From assembly GCA_012295275.1 (NCBI GenBank), contig CM022671.1, forward strand, positions 27,489,822-27,553,821: a stretch of DNA of 64,000 nt, read 5' to 3'. Positions 10,954 to 25,040 of the stretch are shown here, one piece after another (position 1 is the first letter of the stretch; every line of letters begins with the position of its first letter). The position numbers and the translations under genes were made by a program. The notes below the pieces were generated by a model. That model was not told where the DNA came from and made no database searches. It saw only the letters and a program-made list of their open reading frames with translations. Origin of the DNA: Chrysomallon squamiferum. Its lineage: Eukaryota > Mollusca > Gastropoda > Neomphalida > Peltospiridae.

Positions 10954-11120
10954 ACTTAATGTACGAATATTCGTAAACGCAATGGCGGAGGACGAAGTGC
11001 AAACAGGACATTAAAAACTCGTCTGATGTCGGTGATGAAACTGGAACGTATGGCATCCATTCGCCCCCACTCCGAAGACGAACCACAATACCGTTCAGCC
11101 ATCTAAAACAATCCAGTGTG

Positions 11121-11170
11121 TGTATGTATGTATGTATGTATGTATGTATGTATGTATGTATGTATGTATG
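11121..11170. repeat. (GTAT)n microsatellite
   Basis: About 12 units of the same tetranucleotide as the tract 170 bases to the left. The 167 bases between them are GC-richer and unique. Confidence 0.95.
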
Positions 11171-11925
11171 TGTCTGTCTCTGTGTATAGTATGAATATTT
11201 ATGTATAAATGCACGTACATTAAAAAGATTTTTGTTAATTTTATAATTTAAGTAGGCAGGTTTACTTAAAACAAACGAAAGCTAACATCTCCTTCAGACA
11301 TCTAAAAAGCCCTTTTACTCCTTGTACACACAGGAACTGTCCGACTATTAGTGGATCAAGAGAGACAATCGGTTAAACAGAACGTAGATGAACTAAAGGA
11401 AATTTGAACTGATTATTTCTACAAAAATTAATAAATCTAGGTTAAGTAAACAGGAGAAAGTATAAGTCAATATTGATATAACCAGAATAGCTGATTTAAA
11501 AGCAAACGACCCTTAAACGAAGTTATCAAAAATAATTAATTAACAAAACATGAAATTAGATAGAAATCATGACTACATATTAAAATAAGCACTAGATTAA
11601 ATATACATAGTGGCTTCTGTACATTAATTACGTTACTTTTTAGAAACCATTAAAATATTATCCTTAAAGCGTCTCCTTTTTTACATTTATTTCCAGGATA
11701 GTCTTCATTTTATGTTAGTCATCTGGTGATGCTTTCATTTACAAAAATGTACACCGGCGGTTTTTTTTCAAAAAGGAATCGCAATTCGTAAAGATGAATA
11801 CTTTTAATCAGGCTAACCCGTCTTTAAACTATGCTTATAAGAAAAGAAACCGATCTTAAATAATTGAAAAATGATATTCATTATGTTTTATTTTCTAAAT
11901 GTCGTTGTAATGGTAATAATTAAAA
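11171..11925. other. Non-coding interval, nothing recognised
   Basis: AT-rich, with stops in all frames. No element recognised. Confidence 0.4.
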
Positions 11926-11991
11926 AAAAAATAATAATAAATAAATAAATAAATAAATAAACAGCATCAACTTTAAAAGATTAAATAATAA

Positions 11992-12039
<48 letters not shown>

Positions 12040-12090
12040 TATAATAATAATAATAATAATAATTAATAAATAAAAAAATAAATAAAAATC
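11926..12090. repeat. (AAT)n/(AAAT)n microsatellite cluster
   Basis: AAT and AAAT units at 11926-11961, then a long (AAT)n from about 11992 to 12064, then AAAT units. Confidence 0.9.
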
Positions 12091-12239
12091 AGATAAACCA
12101 AACAAAATTAACAAGAATACATGCTTAACTTTTATTTCGTTTTGAAAATTGTTATGGTGCGTGCTTGGTAACGTTCTTAATTGAAAGGCATGTTGAAATT
12201 TACGAGTTTTCATAAACTTCAACGTATTGAGAGTGTCTC

Positions 12240-12420
12240 GTAATTACGTAATCAACAGAAAAATGAAAGCAGTGGAATTAAACGTGTAACTTGGCAACGC
12301 CAAAGCAATCACCCTTGAATGGTGTTGTCAGTAACAGTCTAATGGCGTTCCTTTACTTTTTACATAGCAACGTCATTCCACTTTCGCGACACCTTAGCAA
12401 CGACCGTTAAGCGTATTTAT
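12240..12420. promoter_or_regulatory. Cluster of three RFX-like half sites
   Basis: TTGGCAACGC (12291-12300), ATAGCAACG (12364-12372) and TTAGCAACG (12394-12402) each resemble the GCAAC half of the RFX X-box, all in the same orientation within 112 bases. The first is embedded in TTGGCAACGCCAA, which also resembles an NF1 palindrome. The island is free of simple repeats. Confidence 0.25.
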
Positions 12421-13117
12421 TTACTTTTAAAACTGTAATATATTAAAATTACTACATAAAATAAATAAATAAATAAATCAATGTGTTTAAAATAGTATCT
12501 TATCGATGACATGGTTAAAGTTTAATTATAAATAATAATACAACTCTTAATCAACCGTTCAATTCTTCTCGCACGAATCGAAATTTTGAAGAAAAAAACA
12601 AAACTATAACGTGTTAGCAGAAGTCAGACATATAAGGATACACCAAATACTACAAAATAGTTATAGAATATTCGCAAGCTCTTTCTTTATTGTCAGTGCA
12701 GAATCACAAGATATTTATGGCAGACTACTGTTCTTTAAATCCCGTTTGGGAATGATCAGTACAGATTAAAAAAAAAAAAAATAAAAAATAAAAATAAAAC
12801 GATCATTATTAGTAACAATGCAGTAGTGAAATTTCTTCTTCTTCTTTTCTTTTGTTTTTGTTTTTATTATTATCATTATTATTCAGAATTGATTGAAAAG
12901 TCGAAATTATCAAGAAAACATAAATTAAATAAATAAATAAATAATATGGAAAAGCAATGTTATTTAACAATGTTTTCAGTAACATTCTAAATCTACTGTT
13001 AAATATCTGAATATGGACTGCAGAAACACAGAGAGAGAGAGAGAAAAAAACGTTAACCCTTTGTGAATGTTAAGGACGGAGAATTGTGTGAATTGTTAAT
13101 TCCAAATGAGTAGAGAA

Positions 13118-13148
<31 letters not shown>

Positions 13149-13979
13149 TGTGATGGTTGTCGTTAAGCTTTCATCTTAGCCATTCTTCATTAACTGGTCG
13201 ATTGTCTACGTGAGAAACATTAGAAATGAGTATGGATGTCGCCTACCATTAACTAAGAGGAACAGTGATATAGATAATCTGGTTAAATCGAAGCAGTTAC
13301 ATGTCGCCTCATTTATGTTGCTCGGTTCGTTCAAACAATATCCTTCGTATCGTATATAACAGCATCCATTCCTTATCTCAGAATTTGTTTTAAACACCTG
13401 TATTCAAAATACAAATATGTGTTATTGTGGCTATGTATTAGAATGTACATTGCAAAAATAAATGAATGAATGAATAAATAAATAATAATTTAAAAAAAAG
13501 AGAAAAAAGAGGAAAGATCGACAATGAACAGTTAACGAAAGGAAAGCCCGTGACGTCACGGTGAATTGTTACACTCACAAAACCGACATTTCCTGATTGA
13601 AAACGCGATCGACTTAGCAGGTAAAGGCACTCAACATTATTCTGTGTCTTTATTTTTTAATCGCATCTCTTTTTATTTGTTTTCTCTCTCTCGCTCTTTC
13701 TCCTATCAACAAAAAAATAATTTATCGAGAAATTTAATTAATATAACATTTTAAATCTTTTTTTTTTTTCTGCTTCATTATTTATTAATTCTCCTTCTTC
13801 CATTGGACTGTTTGGGTGTTATAAATTTTTGTAATGTTTTCATTGGCTAATGTCATTAGGTTTGACGCAGATCATAAAGAGAAATGTAAATATCGTTCAG
13901 TAATTAAATTTCGCTCAATAACCAGCTTTTGTTTTTCTAAGCTAATGCTTCTCTCCAGATGTATGACATTTATATTAGT
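12421..13979. other. Non-coding interval with A-runs
   Basis: Contains AAAT repeats near 12463 and 12927, and a 28-base A run at 13121-13148. No gene supported. Confidence 0.45.
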
Positions 13980-13989
13980 AAAAAAAAAG

Positions 13990-14040
<51 letters not shown>

Positions 14041-14143
14041 GAAGAAGAAAAAAGGAAATTTCCCGTAGAAAGAATAAAATTATAATTCTGAGGAGGGAGA
14101 AAAAAAAAACAATTCAAAAAAAAAAAAAAAAAAAAAAAAAAAA
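13980..14143. repeat. Long A-rich tract
   Basis: About 60 nearly pure A at 13980-14039, a GAA/GGA-rich spacer, then 27 A at 14117-14143. Lysine- or phenylalanine-rich frames through it are artefacts. Confidence 0.9.
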
Positions 14144-14829
14144 ACGTTCTAGCAAAGATTCCAGTAACCTCGTTTCTTAATTAAAATATTTTTTCTTTGT
14201 GGTTCTTTTGTTTTTGTTTAGTTTTTATGTGATGACGTGAATATACAAGATTATATATAAATGTTCATATTAGATCACTAAAAAAAAAAAGGTAAACTAA
14301 TAAGCTAAGCACACATAAAAGTATTATGTACAAAGGTAAGTTAGTACAGGTAAGGAGCAGCATATTCAAAGAAACGCATAGCAACTACAGGTAATTTAGT
14401 GACATATACAAAGTGTCAACAATAAATAAAAGTAATTTAATTACATGTACAAAGTTAGATAACTTGTTGGAGTGCCATATACAAAGATAAACTAGTTAGC
14501 AAGACAAAAAAAACAAAAAAAAAACAAACAAACAAATAACAAAAAATAAATAAATAAATAAAAAACAACAACAAACAAACAACATATATATGTACATACA
14601 TATTACCAATATCGTTATCATCACTGGCGTCGCCATTATCATCATAATCATAATCATCATCGACAATATTGTTGCTTTACTGTTATTTGTAGCTGTTGTT
14701 TTTGCTTCTCAAGCTGCTGTTATTACTGTTGTTAACATTGGTTCTGTTATGATAACATTATTCCTTGACCGTTTCCATTTGTCTTTGTCATTTTTGACAA
14801 TACCGTATTTTTTCAATTAAATGCCTAAG
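14144..14829. other. Non-coding interval, nothing recognised
   Basis: Includes repeated 'acatgtacaaag'-like phrases at about 14300-14490 (a weak tandem pattern of about 65 bases) and CAT/ATC trinucleotide-rich sequence at 14600-14665. Confidence 0.35.
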
Positions 14830-15060
14830 CGTGTTCCATCAGGTTGTATTTTATCACGGAGAGAACAATGCCATCTGTGGAAATGCGCGGTATTTGTGAA
14901 AGAAAATGCTTTAAAGAGTTAGTTCTGCAGACAGTCTGTAAATCTGGATTTTGCTGGATTACGGCGCCTTACGAAACCTGTTAGCGACCGTCTTACGCTA
15001 AACCGTTAATGTTCCTGTCGTGACGTAATTCACTTCCAAAACAGCTCAACAAATCAAAGT
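14830..15060. other. Repeat-free island, candidate cis-regulatory element
   Basis: GC-richer than the flanks, with no open frame. It holds GGATTA (Otx/bicoid-type core) near 14955-14960 and TGACGTAA (CRE-like) near 15020. Regulatory identity is inferred from composition and position only. Confidence 0.25.
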
Positions 15061-15115
15061 TTATCAATGACAAGACGTGAGAAATATTGATTCCGTGTTA
15101 TGTAATGAATTAAAA

Positions 15116-15174
15116 GAGAAGAAGAAGAAGAAGAAGAAGAAGAAGAAGAAGACGAAGAAGAAGAAGAAGAAGAC
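15116..15174. repeat. (GAA)n microsatellite with GAC interruptions
   Basis: About 19 units, a pure purine strand. Confidence 0.9.
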
Positions 15175-16028
15175 GTTTAAGAAAAAGAAGAAATTTAAAG
15201 ATATTCACCGGCATACATACATCTGTAGGTATGAGTCATATTGTTTTATTTTATACTGCGTCTTTATGACACGCTAGTTCTGAGTAAGGAATATTGCTAT
15301 TTGTTTTATGTATGTGAAAAGGAAACCAGGTATTTCAATGTAATTATCAGACGGTAATTTCTCATACGCGTTAAACAGGTGAAACATTACAAAGGAAAAA
15401 AACAACAACAACAAAAAACAATGACATAGTAAGATTCATTGATTGTCAACCATTTCATTGATTGTTGAATCTTTTTCTTCTTGAATTAATTTTTGCCTCG
15501 AATATTTTTTATTTTTTATTATTTTTTTTTTTTTTTTTTTTTTTTTTGCAATGAAATTTACTAGAAAGTTATATCCAATAACATTAATGACGCTCTCATC
15601 TTTCTCAAATACAGCGTATTGTACGGAAAGTTTAAAATTAACGACAACCCTTTCTATGTCTGCATTTCATTACATTTTCTAAATGTTAATATGATTATTT
15701 GATATTGCGTCAAAATGACTACATTTTCGTCTGTTCGGTAAACATTATACTCAAAACTACGTTTTCACATTATCAACGTCAGTCGATCAGATATCATATG
15801 CCCGTTTCCATTAATGAATTGCACTGTTGTTTTAAAAGCTATTGGTTTAATTCTCAGAAGGCCAACGTATACGTACGTTAATGATCAAACCGAACGCAGC
15901 TTGCGAGGGTATTACGTGTTTTAACGATAACGTCATAGTTAATAGCTGTTAGGTGCCTTCAGCCGCATCGGCGAATAGATATATGATTTTATAGTTTATC
16001 TCTGTTAAAACAGCTTTTGATCTAAGTG
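15175..16028. other. Non-coding interval with a T run
   Basis: T-rich run at about 15520-15547. The rest is unique AT-rich sequence without a gene. Confidence 0.4.
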
Positions 16029-16779
<751 letters not shown>

Positions 16780-17000
16780 TTACTTAACGACCACGCCACT
16801 GACGTCAGGCTGATTCATTGTGTTTTACCGTGTCAAACTGACGACGACATTACAAATAAATTATTGAGATTTGCGTCACTCAGCCACGCACGTAGGGCGT
16901 CGTTGTATGGAACACTGTCTGCGACTACCAAACCGGAAATTATCTATTGATAATTTTTACTGACTGACATTCTGAAGTGCACGTGAAACTCGACCCAGTG
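16780..17000. promoter_or_regulatory. Island with a perfect CRE and bZIP-like sites
   Basis: TGACGTCA at 16800-16807 is a perfect palindromic cAMP-response element. 'GCGTCACTCAGC' near 16875-16886 resembles a Maf/AP-1-type site, and CACGTG lies near 16980. The interval is GC-richer and has no simple repeats or open frame. Confidence 0.3.
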
Positions 17001-17124
17001 TCTCATACACGAGAGAGAGAGAGAGAGAAAAAAATTATAATAAAAAATTAAGTTAGAAATAATCATTAAATCTGACATGAGATCAAAAAAGAATTGTTAT
17101 GTAACAACAATAGCAAAAAAAACC

Positions 17125-17254
17125 CTCCAACAATGATAATAATATCAACAATAACAACAAAAGCAGTGATAATAATAATAACAATAACAATAACAATAAC
17201 AACAACAACAACAACAAGAACCGTAACAACAACAGCAGCAGGGACAAGAACAGC

Positions 17255-17286
<32 letters not shown>

Positions 17287-17295
17287 TAAATAAAT
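17125..17295. repeat. (AAC)n/(AAT)n trinucleotide cluster
   Basis: Interleaved AAT, AAC and AGC units. Leucine- and threonine-rich frames on both strands come from the repeat. Confidence 0.9.
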
Positions 17296-18419
17296 AAACA
17301 AATAAACAAAAAGGTCCCTTTCGTGGATTCAGATAACATTTCAGAGTACAATTAATCTGTGTATTTACATGCGGCGATGTTTTATCACGGTTTGGTTCAC
17401 TGCATGTTTCAGCTAACGTGAGACACTATTATACCTGACAACGGATTGCCATCACGATAACAGCTAATACATTTTAACACTTTACGCCCTGATAAACTTG
17501 TATTTAATCCACGTATTCAGCTGGACGTGTTCATTGTGCAGACTAATGCTGTGTTTTGACAAACCTCTATTGTCACCAACACTTACGTACTGCAAATCTA
17601 TGTGGAACACGAGTGCGTATGTTCAGCGAATTTCATCTTATATATATATATATATAATTTAGTTTCATATTGTGAGAGCAACGTTATAATAAAATGACAG
17701 ATTGCGTTGAATACGTTTTACTGTTAAGAATTGACGACAGTATTTTTGAACTGCCAGACCATACAGTTGGTATAAGCGTAGAGAAAATATATCTGAGCTT
17801 TCACACCAATAGCGAGCATGCGAGCATGAGAGAGAGAGAGACAGAGAGAGAGATGTCCCAAACAAAAAACGTTTGAAAACAAAGGCGTATAATTACCTCA
17901 GCTAGACGTTACTAACACAGAACTGATTCAGCTGAACTTTAATACCGCTCTGTTATTATTAACATAGATAGGAAAAAGCCAATTAGGATTATTAATATAC
18001 AAGAAATATAGGATAATGGTGCAGAAAATGTATTTGTTTCATTAATAACATATGCTAACATAGATCAGGCGCCATTTATAATTTCTGACCTTCCATATAG
18101 ACTGATAATGAATATGGATGTGTATTATTTGCTCTGCGTTTTACCATTCGAAGAGAAATATATATAATTTGAAGTGTGTGAAGAAATATATATATAATTT
18201 ACAGTCTGAAATCATACAGTGTATAATAGTATATAATTTTCCCAGCTTGTCACGAGACAGACCTATGTTCATTAGCTGACATTTATCAGACGCAGAAACA
18301 CGATTCAGAAAGCTCGACGTCTGAAGAGAAATTTGTTGATGGAAATGAAGAAACGGACACTCTATCATATTTCTGTTTGTAAGTTTTATAAATTAATACT
18401 GGTTCCGTAAAGTGTACGC
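17296..18419. other. Non-coding interval, nothing recognised
   Basis: Contains a (TA)n patch at about 17641-17656 and a duplicated 'gaagaaatatatata' phrase near 18152 and 18180. No gene supported. Confidence 0.4.
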
Positions 18420-18640
18420 TAATCCAGCCAAAGGAATCAATGAACGTTTGGCTATAACGCTTCACCGTTTGTTACTAACAGTTATTTTGTGACTGGGTTT
18501 CATATACAACGTTGATATTAGAGGAGAAACCCACCAGCCAGATTGTTCGTGGGAACAGAAATAGCTACGCTGGCGCTCTAACGAATACTATTAATTCTGC
18601 GACCTATCACAACTCAGGTACTGATACATAGCTCGCTCAT
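18420..18640. promoter_or_regulatory. Island with an RBPJ/Su(H)-type site
   Basis: CGTGGGAAC at 18548-18556 matches the Notch-effector Su(H)/RBPJ consensus YGTGRGAAC. The surrounding 200 bases are GC-richer and repeat-free. A single match of this length can occur by chance. Confidence 0.2.
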
Positions 18641-19199
18641 CGTAAAAACAGCTGATGAAAGGTATTCTGCTTTGGAAAACATTTATTTTTTTCTTTGTGA
18701 TGAAATTATTTTATCTTGAAATTGTGCCCGTCGTAATGATAGCATTTACATCTGAAGTCAAGGACCTGCTCCTATGAATGAATATTTCCTTAATCATACT
18801 TCATCATATTTTTAATCTTCATCTACGATATATTCCGAGAGAGGGAAGCACACCCAAATGAAATGAACTTGTAATTTCAATAAGTAGTAAGTATGGTAAA
18901 TGATGATTTCTAAAAAATGGTAACTCGTAAGAGAACTACATTTTATATAACGGTCACGCAGTTCAAGGTCAAATGGAAAAAAAAAAAAAATCCCCTAAGA
19001 GGACTGACCCCCGTTAGCTGCAGCCGCTGACATTTAACAGTTTCAGTGACACAAAACAGCTTCAGCTTTAGTTGTAGTAATTGTAGTATTTGTATCAGAA
19101 GTGAACCCGAAGCAATTTGCGAAGAAGAGGAAGGTAAAAAATAGACGACGAAGAAGAAGAGAAATTCCAGTCATTAGCACAAACGTTGTGTAGATGGTC
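18641..19199. other. Non-coding interval, nothing recognised
   Basis: AT-rich. A run at 18977-18990 and a GAA patch at about 19148-19160. Confidence 0.35.
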
Positions 19200-19420
19200 G
19201 TGGTGATGACGTACATTACATCGAGGAAACCAGTGCAAAATCAAGTCCCATTGATAACAAATTTATATGTCTTTTAACAGTTTCACTGCTGTTGGCAAAA
19301 CTCTGTACTGGTGTACGTTTAGTTTGACTCGGATGTGGTTTACAGTTCCCGCTGAGTGAACGAGTGTCTCGGCAGCGAAACAGCGCAGTGAACACGAGCA
19401 ATTACGAGGAAATGAATCGA
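19200..19420. other. Repeat-free island, candidate cis-regulatory element
   Basis: Contains a Sox-type core (CCATTGAT) followed by ATAACAAAT and an AT-rich ATTTATATG. Balanced composition. Short frames on both strands show no domain. Function inferred only. Confidence 0.2.
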
Positions 19421-19604
19421 ATAAACACACACATTAGTACTTCTGATTTCTGGGCCAATTTTCATCTTGTTACGTTAACACGGCGTTTCTGTGATATTCT
19501 GGAGAAAGTAAGTCACGGTAAAGTGCAAAGACAACAGAGTGGCGCTTTGTAAACATTGTGGTAAGAGTACTTTTACTACTTTACGAGCAATTCTTGAGGA
19601 CGTT

Positions 19605-19605
19605 C

Positions 19606-19638
<33 letters not shown>

Positions 19639-20010
19639 TTATTGAAAATACTTCAGCTGCTATGACAGTGGCTGCTGCTGCTACTAACATTACTGGTACC
19701 ACCATCGATACAACCACCACGACCACCATAACCAACCACTATTACTACTACCACAATTACTAGTATTCTTACACTCACCAATATTACAACCATATCAACG
19801 AATACATTTTCTACTATTACCGATAAAATAACAACGTCCACTACGACATCACGGACATCATAACTGCTATTATTGTTTTTTTTTTTTTTACTGTCAATAT
19901 AATAATAATAATAATAATATTAATAATAATAACAACAACAACAACAATAATAATAATAATAGCAATAACAACAACAACAACAACAACAACAGTAATAATA
20001 ATAATAATAA
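19605..20010. repeat. Trinucleotide-rich tract: (CTG)n, (ACC)n, (AAT)n, (AAC)n
   Basis: CTG units at about 19609-19638, ACC/ACT-rich sequence to about 19860, and AAT/AAC units at 19898-20010. Alanine- and threonine-rich frames here are repeat products. Confidence 0.85.
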
Positions 20011-20364
20011 TGATATAGTTTCAAGAACATGTCATATCACAAACTTTTTGCTGTATTTTTTAAAAAATATTCATTACCACTTTTGAGTCAACAATCCAAA
20101 ATTCAAGTTTGTATTATAAGAAAGAAAACAAAAATGTAATGCAAAAACAGATCAGCAAAGAAAGAAGAAGAAAAATAAAAGAAGCTAAATATTGTGGCAA
20201 GTTCTATTTACATGGGAATCATAGGCATGAAAAACCATTATACACCATGGGTAATACTTTTATAAAAAAAAAAAAAAAAAAAAATAAGGAAACACAAATT
20301 TTAATTAAATTGACATGTGTCATATACCTAAGATTGTGAACAAAAAAAAAAAAAGAATTTATAT

Positions 20365-20440
20365 CTGCGTTGGCCTGCAAGGAGAATCGAACAAATCACC
20401 TACCAACTTCAAACCAGATAATTACTTTACAAATTAAACA
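20365..20440 (-). repeat. tRNA-like fragment with a B box
   Basis: On the minus strand GTTCGATTC (20384-20392) matches the core of a B box / T-arm and is preceded by a segment resembling an anticodon arm. The D-arm half is not convincing. It could be a SINE remnant, a tRNA pseudogene or a fragment of a mitochondrial tRNA inserted in the nucleus. Confidence 0.25.
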
Positions 20441-20874
20441 TCTATACATTAAAAAAACAAAAAATGTAATAAAGACTGAGGTGAAGTTCAAAAAATGTAG
20501 TTTATTAAAAAAATCTGTTTGTTAATCCTATACAATTTCGTATCAATCAACGTACTGATGTTGACATTTAACTCTTCTTCTTCATGCAATCAATACGTAG
20601 ACTTCGCCTTGTTGCACTTATTAATTAAACAGTCCACTAACACAAACCGAGAAAAAAAAGAAAAAAATGTCCGTTTTAAGGACTGTAATTCAATATAGCA
20701 TTTGAACGTATTTGACTGATTGATTCACTTTTGAAACAAAAGAGGCCGACTCGATCCAGATACGCTTACAGATATAAATATTTTATAACCCTGCTTGCTG
20801 ACTTATATATAAACAGTAATTTACACGAATGCGTAATAAGGCAAGTAGACAAACACAGTGTGTCAAAGAACATA
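20441..20874. other. Non-coding interval, nothing recognised
   Basis: AT-rich with short A-runs. No gene supported. Confidence 0.35.
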
Positions 20875-21210
20875 CACACATACATACATACATACAGACA
20901 TACATACACACTTAAACACACAAAACATATATACGTATATAATACACATACATATTCGTAGTTACATGCACATATAAGTTTATATACATACACGCAGACA
21001 TAATAAGATACACACATGCATACACATATACATACATACGAACATACAAACATACACACAAACACACACATACACATAAACAATACATAAAGACATACTT
21101 ACACAAATCATACACTACATGCATGCATACATACATACTACTAACATATAAACACACACACACACATATATATTACACACATACAAAAAAACATACATAC
21201 ATACAACACT
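20875..21210. repeat. Imperfect (ATAC)n/(CA)n tract
   Basis: About 330 bases dominated by ACAT, ATAC and CACA units. Cysteine/valine-rich minus-strand frames are artefacts. Confidence 0.85.
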
Positions 21211-22048
<838 letters not shown>

Positions 22049-23224
22049 TATCATATTATTTAATTTTATACAAAAAATAAATTACATACGGACCAAATGA
22101 TAATAATAATTAATACAAATGGTTATCCAGTGATCTAGAAATGTTTGACGCTGTCTGGGTATTCAGTCAAATTTACAAATCCATCCACGCGTAAAGTAGA
22201 CAACATTGGTGCTAACAGACTTCAGAGAAATCAAACCGTATTACCTTTTTCTAAATCAAATACCAGCCAGGAGCAAATATGGAATCAATTTTAACTACAT
22301 TTAAATTAAGGTTTATAATTTATATTGGACCACTTTGGTGAGAATGTGCCCAAGAACGGCACAGTTTTATTAATTAGCTATGGTGTCTTGTTACTAGTTT
22401 TGGATCGTATCAGCTCAGGATGAAAGGTATCGTAGAGTCAATTATTTTGAGCTGTTTGTCACTGGTGTAACAAATGCTGTGGTATGTACCATCCTGTCTT
22501 CTCTGAGTTGTACTTAACCGTAATATCAAGTACGATGTGTTATGTGACTATAAATAAAAGTGTTGAAGGCATCGTTAAATTCTTTCCTTCCTGAAGCAAC
22601 ATCATGCTGAACTTCTAGTGAAAAAAAGAAATATTAAAATAATCTGTGTGACCCTTTACTGGTCTCTAGGGTTTCTAAACGTATTCCATAACACACGATT
22701 CGTTAGTTTCATTTCAAGAGGACAACTCGGAGATACGTGATTCCACCTTAAAACAAACCCAACTCTTGATATTCTGACAGACATACGAATTTTAGTTACT
22801 GGTTCTATTTGTTGAGCTTTATTTTCCCTTTCTCTAAATTTGTACATGTGTCTCGTAGCTCTCGGATTCTTGAAATCTATAGATATATATTTTTAAAATG
22901 GTTTTGTTATTCTGGTTGTGAAGACGTTTTTCTTATTAAATCTTCAGAAGCACAAGATAATTGTGTTTAACATTGACACTTATAAATGAAATCAAATAGA
23001 TTGACAACGACAGCTGCTCACTGTAAAATGCAGTTAGGGAATATTCCTCTGTTTATTTTAACACTGTTGTTCGTTATTTAATAGCATTTTGATTAAATGA
23101 AGAATGGGCTGTTTGCATTTCTCAGTCATCTCGTTCATCACTGTGAACGAAACTTATTACCCAGACACCCCAGTCTAGCAGCTGGATATACGGACTTCCG
23201 GTTTGTATTTTGAACAGTATAATG
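22049..23224. other. Non-coding interval, nothing recognised
   Basis: No open frame, RNA gene or repeat could be supported. Confidence 0.4.
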
Positions 23225-23440
23225 GTACTAAAATGTCCGTTTTGATTGCGGTTTATTAGATGGATGCTAAGCTGTTTGTTGGCTCGTCTCTGCCTCATTC
23301 GTCGTGTTTTTTTACATACCTTTGACTAAATGCACCCACCTACACAAACGATTATTATCACCATCATCGTCGTCGTTGTCACTTTTGTCAAAATAATCGT
23401 AATTATCATCGGCATCAACAGGTGTATGTGTGTGTGTGTG
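23225..23440 (+). repeat. Dispersed repeat, copy 1
   Basis: Shares an ordered series of blocks with 28821-28990: GTACTAAAAT, then TGATT, GATGCTAAG-TGTTTGTT (AATGCTAAG in copy 2), CGT..GTGTTTT, and a tail of ATTATCA-TCGCCATCGTCGTTGTC-type sequence. The colinear order over about 200 bases points to common ancestry, not chance. A GT tract follows (23423-23447). Confidence 0.5.
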
Positions 23441-23849
23441 TGTGTCTGCGTGTATTTGTGTGTCTGTTTCTGTGTGAGTGCGCGTGTGCGTAAAACAGGT
23501 TTGCGAATATCAGTTAAATAAGTGAGAAATCGTTTATTTGCAGTTTTCAGGAATACGCCTACCATGGCTTTTGCCAACTCGTAATGGAAAATTACTACCG
23601 CCAAAAACTTGGACTCGAATCACAACCACGCGGTACAGTTTTTTTTCGTCACGTAGCGTGTAATGTGAGGAGACTTGAAAGAAAGTAATTTGTTTGTTTG
23701 GTGCACTGAGTAACACACCGATAAAGTTTCGCTGAAACCTAATTAACAATAGTTTCCTATTTACTACTGCACTGTTTTATTACTGATTTGATTAAACAAC
23801 AAAATTCATCTTATCAGCACTGGTTTTGTAATCTCATAAAACCGTACAT

Positions 23850-23998
23850 GTTATTATTATTATTGTTGTTGTTATTGTTATTGTTATTGTTATTATTATT
23901 AGTGTTATTGTTATTGTTATCATTATTATTATTAGTGTTATTGCTTTTGTTGTTATTGTTATTATTATTAGATCGTCTTCGTCATCATCATTACGTAA

Positions 23999-24040
<42 letters not shown>

Positions 24041-24110
24041 AATAAATAAATAATAAAATTAATAAATAAATCAATAAAACTGACGATGATGACAACAACA
24101 ACAACGACAA
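23850..24110. repeat. (TTG)n/(TTA)n, (AAT)n and (AAAT)n cluster
   Basis: TTG/TTA trinucleotides at 23850-23970, AAT units from 24000 and AAAT units to about 24056, then AAC units. Confidence 0.9.
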
Positions 24111-24214
24111 CGACAAAATACCTATTACAGTTTGACTATCTTATAAGACTAATTTTTATAATTTCATTTTAAAATTCTTTTCTCTGTAGTACTTGTAATG
24201 AAGTCTCCATCCCG

Positions 24215-24345
24215 GAACAAGATATTATTGCGAACGAACATAAATATGGCTATGACTGGACAAAGTATTACTGTGAGTGAACAAAATATGGTTATGATTG
24301 AACAAAGTATTATTGTAAGTGAATAAAATATGGTTGTTACGGGCA
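24215..24345. repeat. 42-bp tandem repeat, about 2.5 copies
   Basis: 'aatatgg.tatga' followed by 'acaaagtattat' and 'gagtgaa' recurs twice at a 42-base period, with a more diverged third copy on the left. Confidence 0.6.
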
Positions 24346-24465
24346 ATATGTGATTAATTAGCACCTTATTCTAATTAAAACGTACCATCTGGCAATACTC
24401 TCAGACTACATGAAATTCAGATATCTTGCTTGAAAATCGGGAGTGAGAGACCATCCTGGTATGAG

Positions 24466-24675
<210 letters not shown>

Positions 24676-24889
24676 GTTTATACAGAAACACAGGTGTAAA
24701 ACCTGATAACTGGCAAACGTGTTTTTAATACCAAGAAAATGAAGAAAATGAGAAGAGTTCAGGTTTAATCAGATTCAGGATTAAAAGGATTATTCACAGA
24801 CGTCATGTGGAACATGAAATTTGAGACAGAATGAAAACGTGTTAATTATAATAATTGTACCAATGGTGGTTGTATAGTGTTGGTAATGG

Positions 24890-25040
24890 AATTAATAATA
24901 ACAGTAATGGTAGCAGCAGCAGTAGTAGTAGCAGCAGCAGCAGCAGTAGTAATAGTAGTAGTAGTAACAATAATTGTATTTAAAACTGTAAAGTAGAAGT
25001 AGTAGGTATTTGTGTGTGTGTGTGTGCGTACGTGTGTGTA
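24890..25040. repeat. (AGT)n/(AGC)n trinucleotides and (GT)n
   Basis: AGC/AGT units to about 24965 and a GT tract at 25009-25030. Confidence 0.85.

Noticed and set aside
20365-20440. Mitochondrial DNA insertion
   Set aside because: Only one T-arm/anticodon-like segment is suggestive. No flanking mitochondrial gene is visible, so it is reported only as a tRNA-like fragment.
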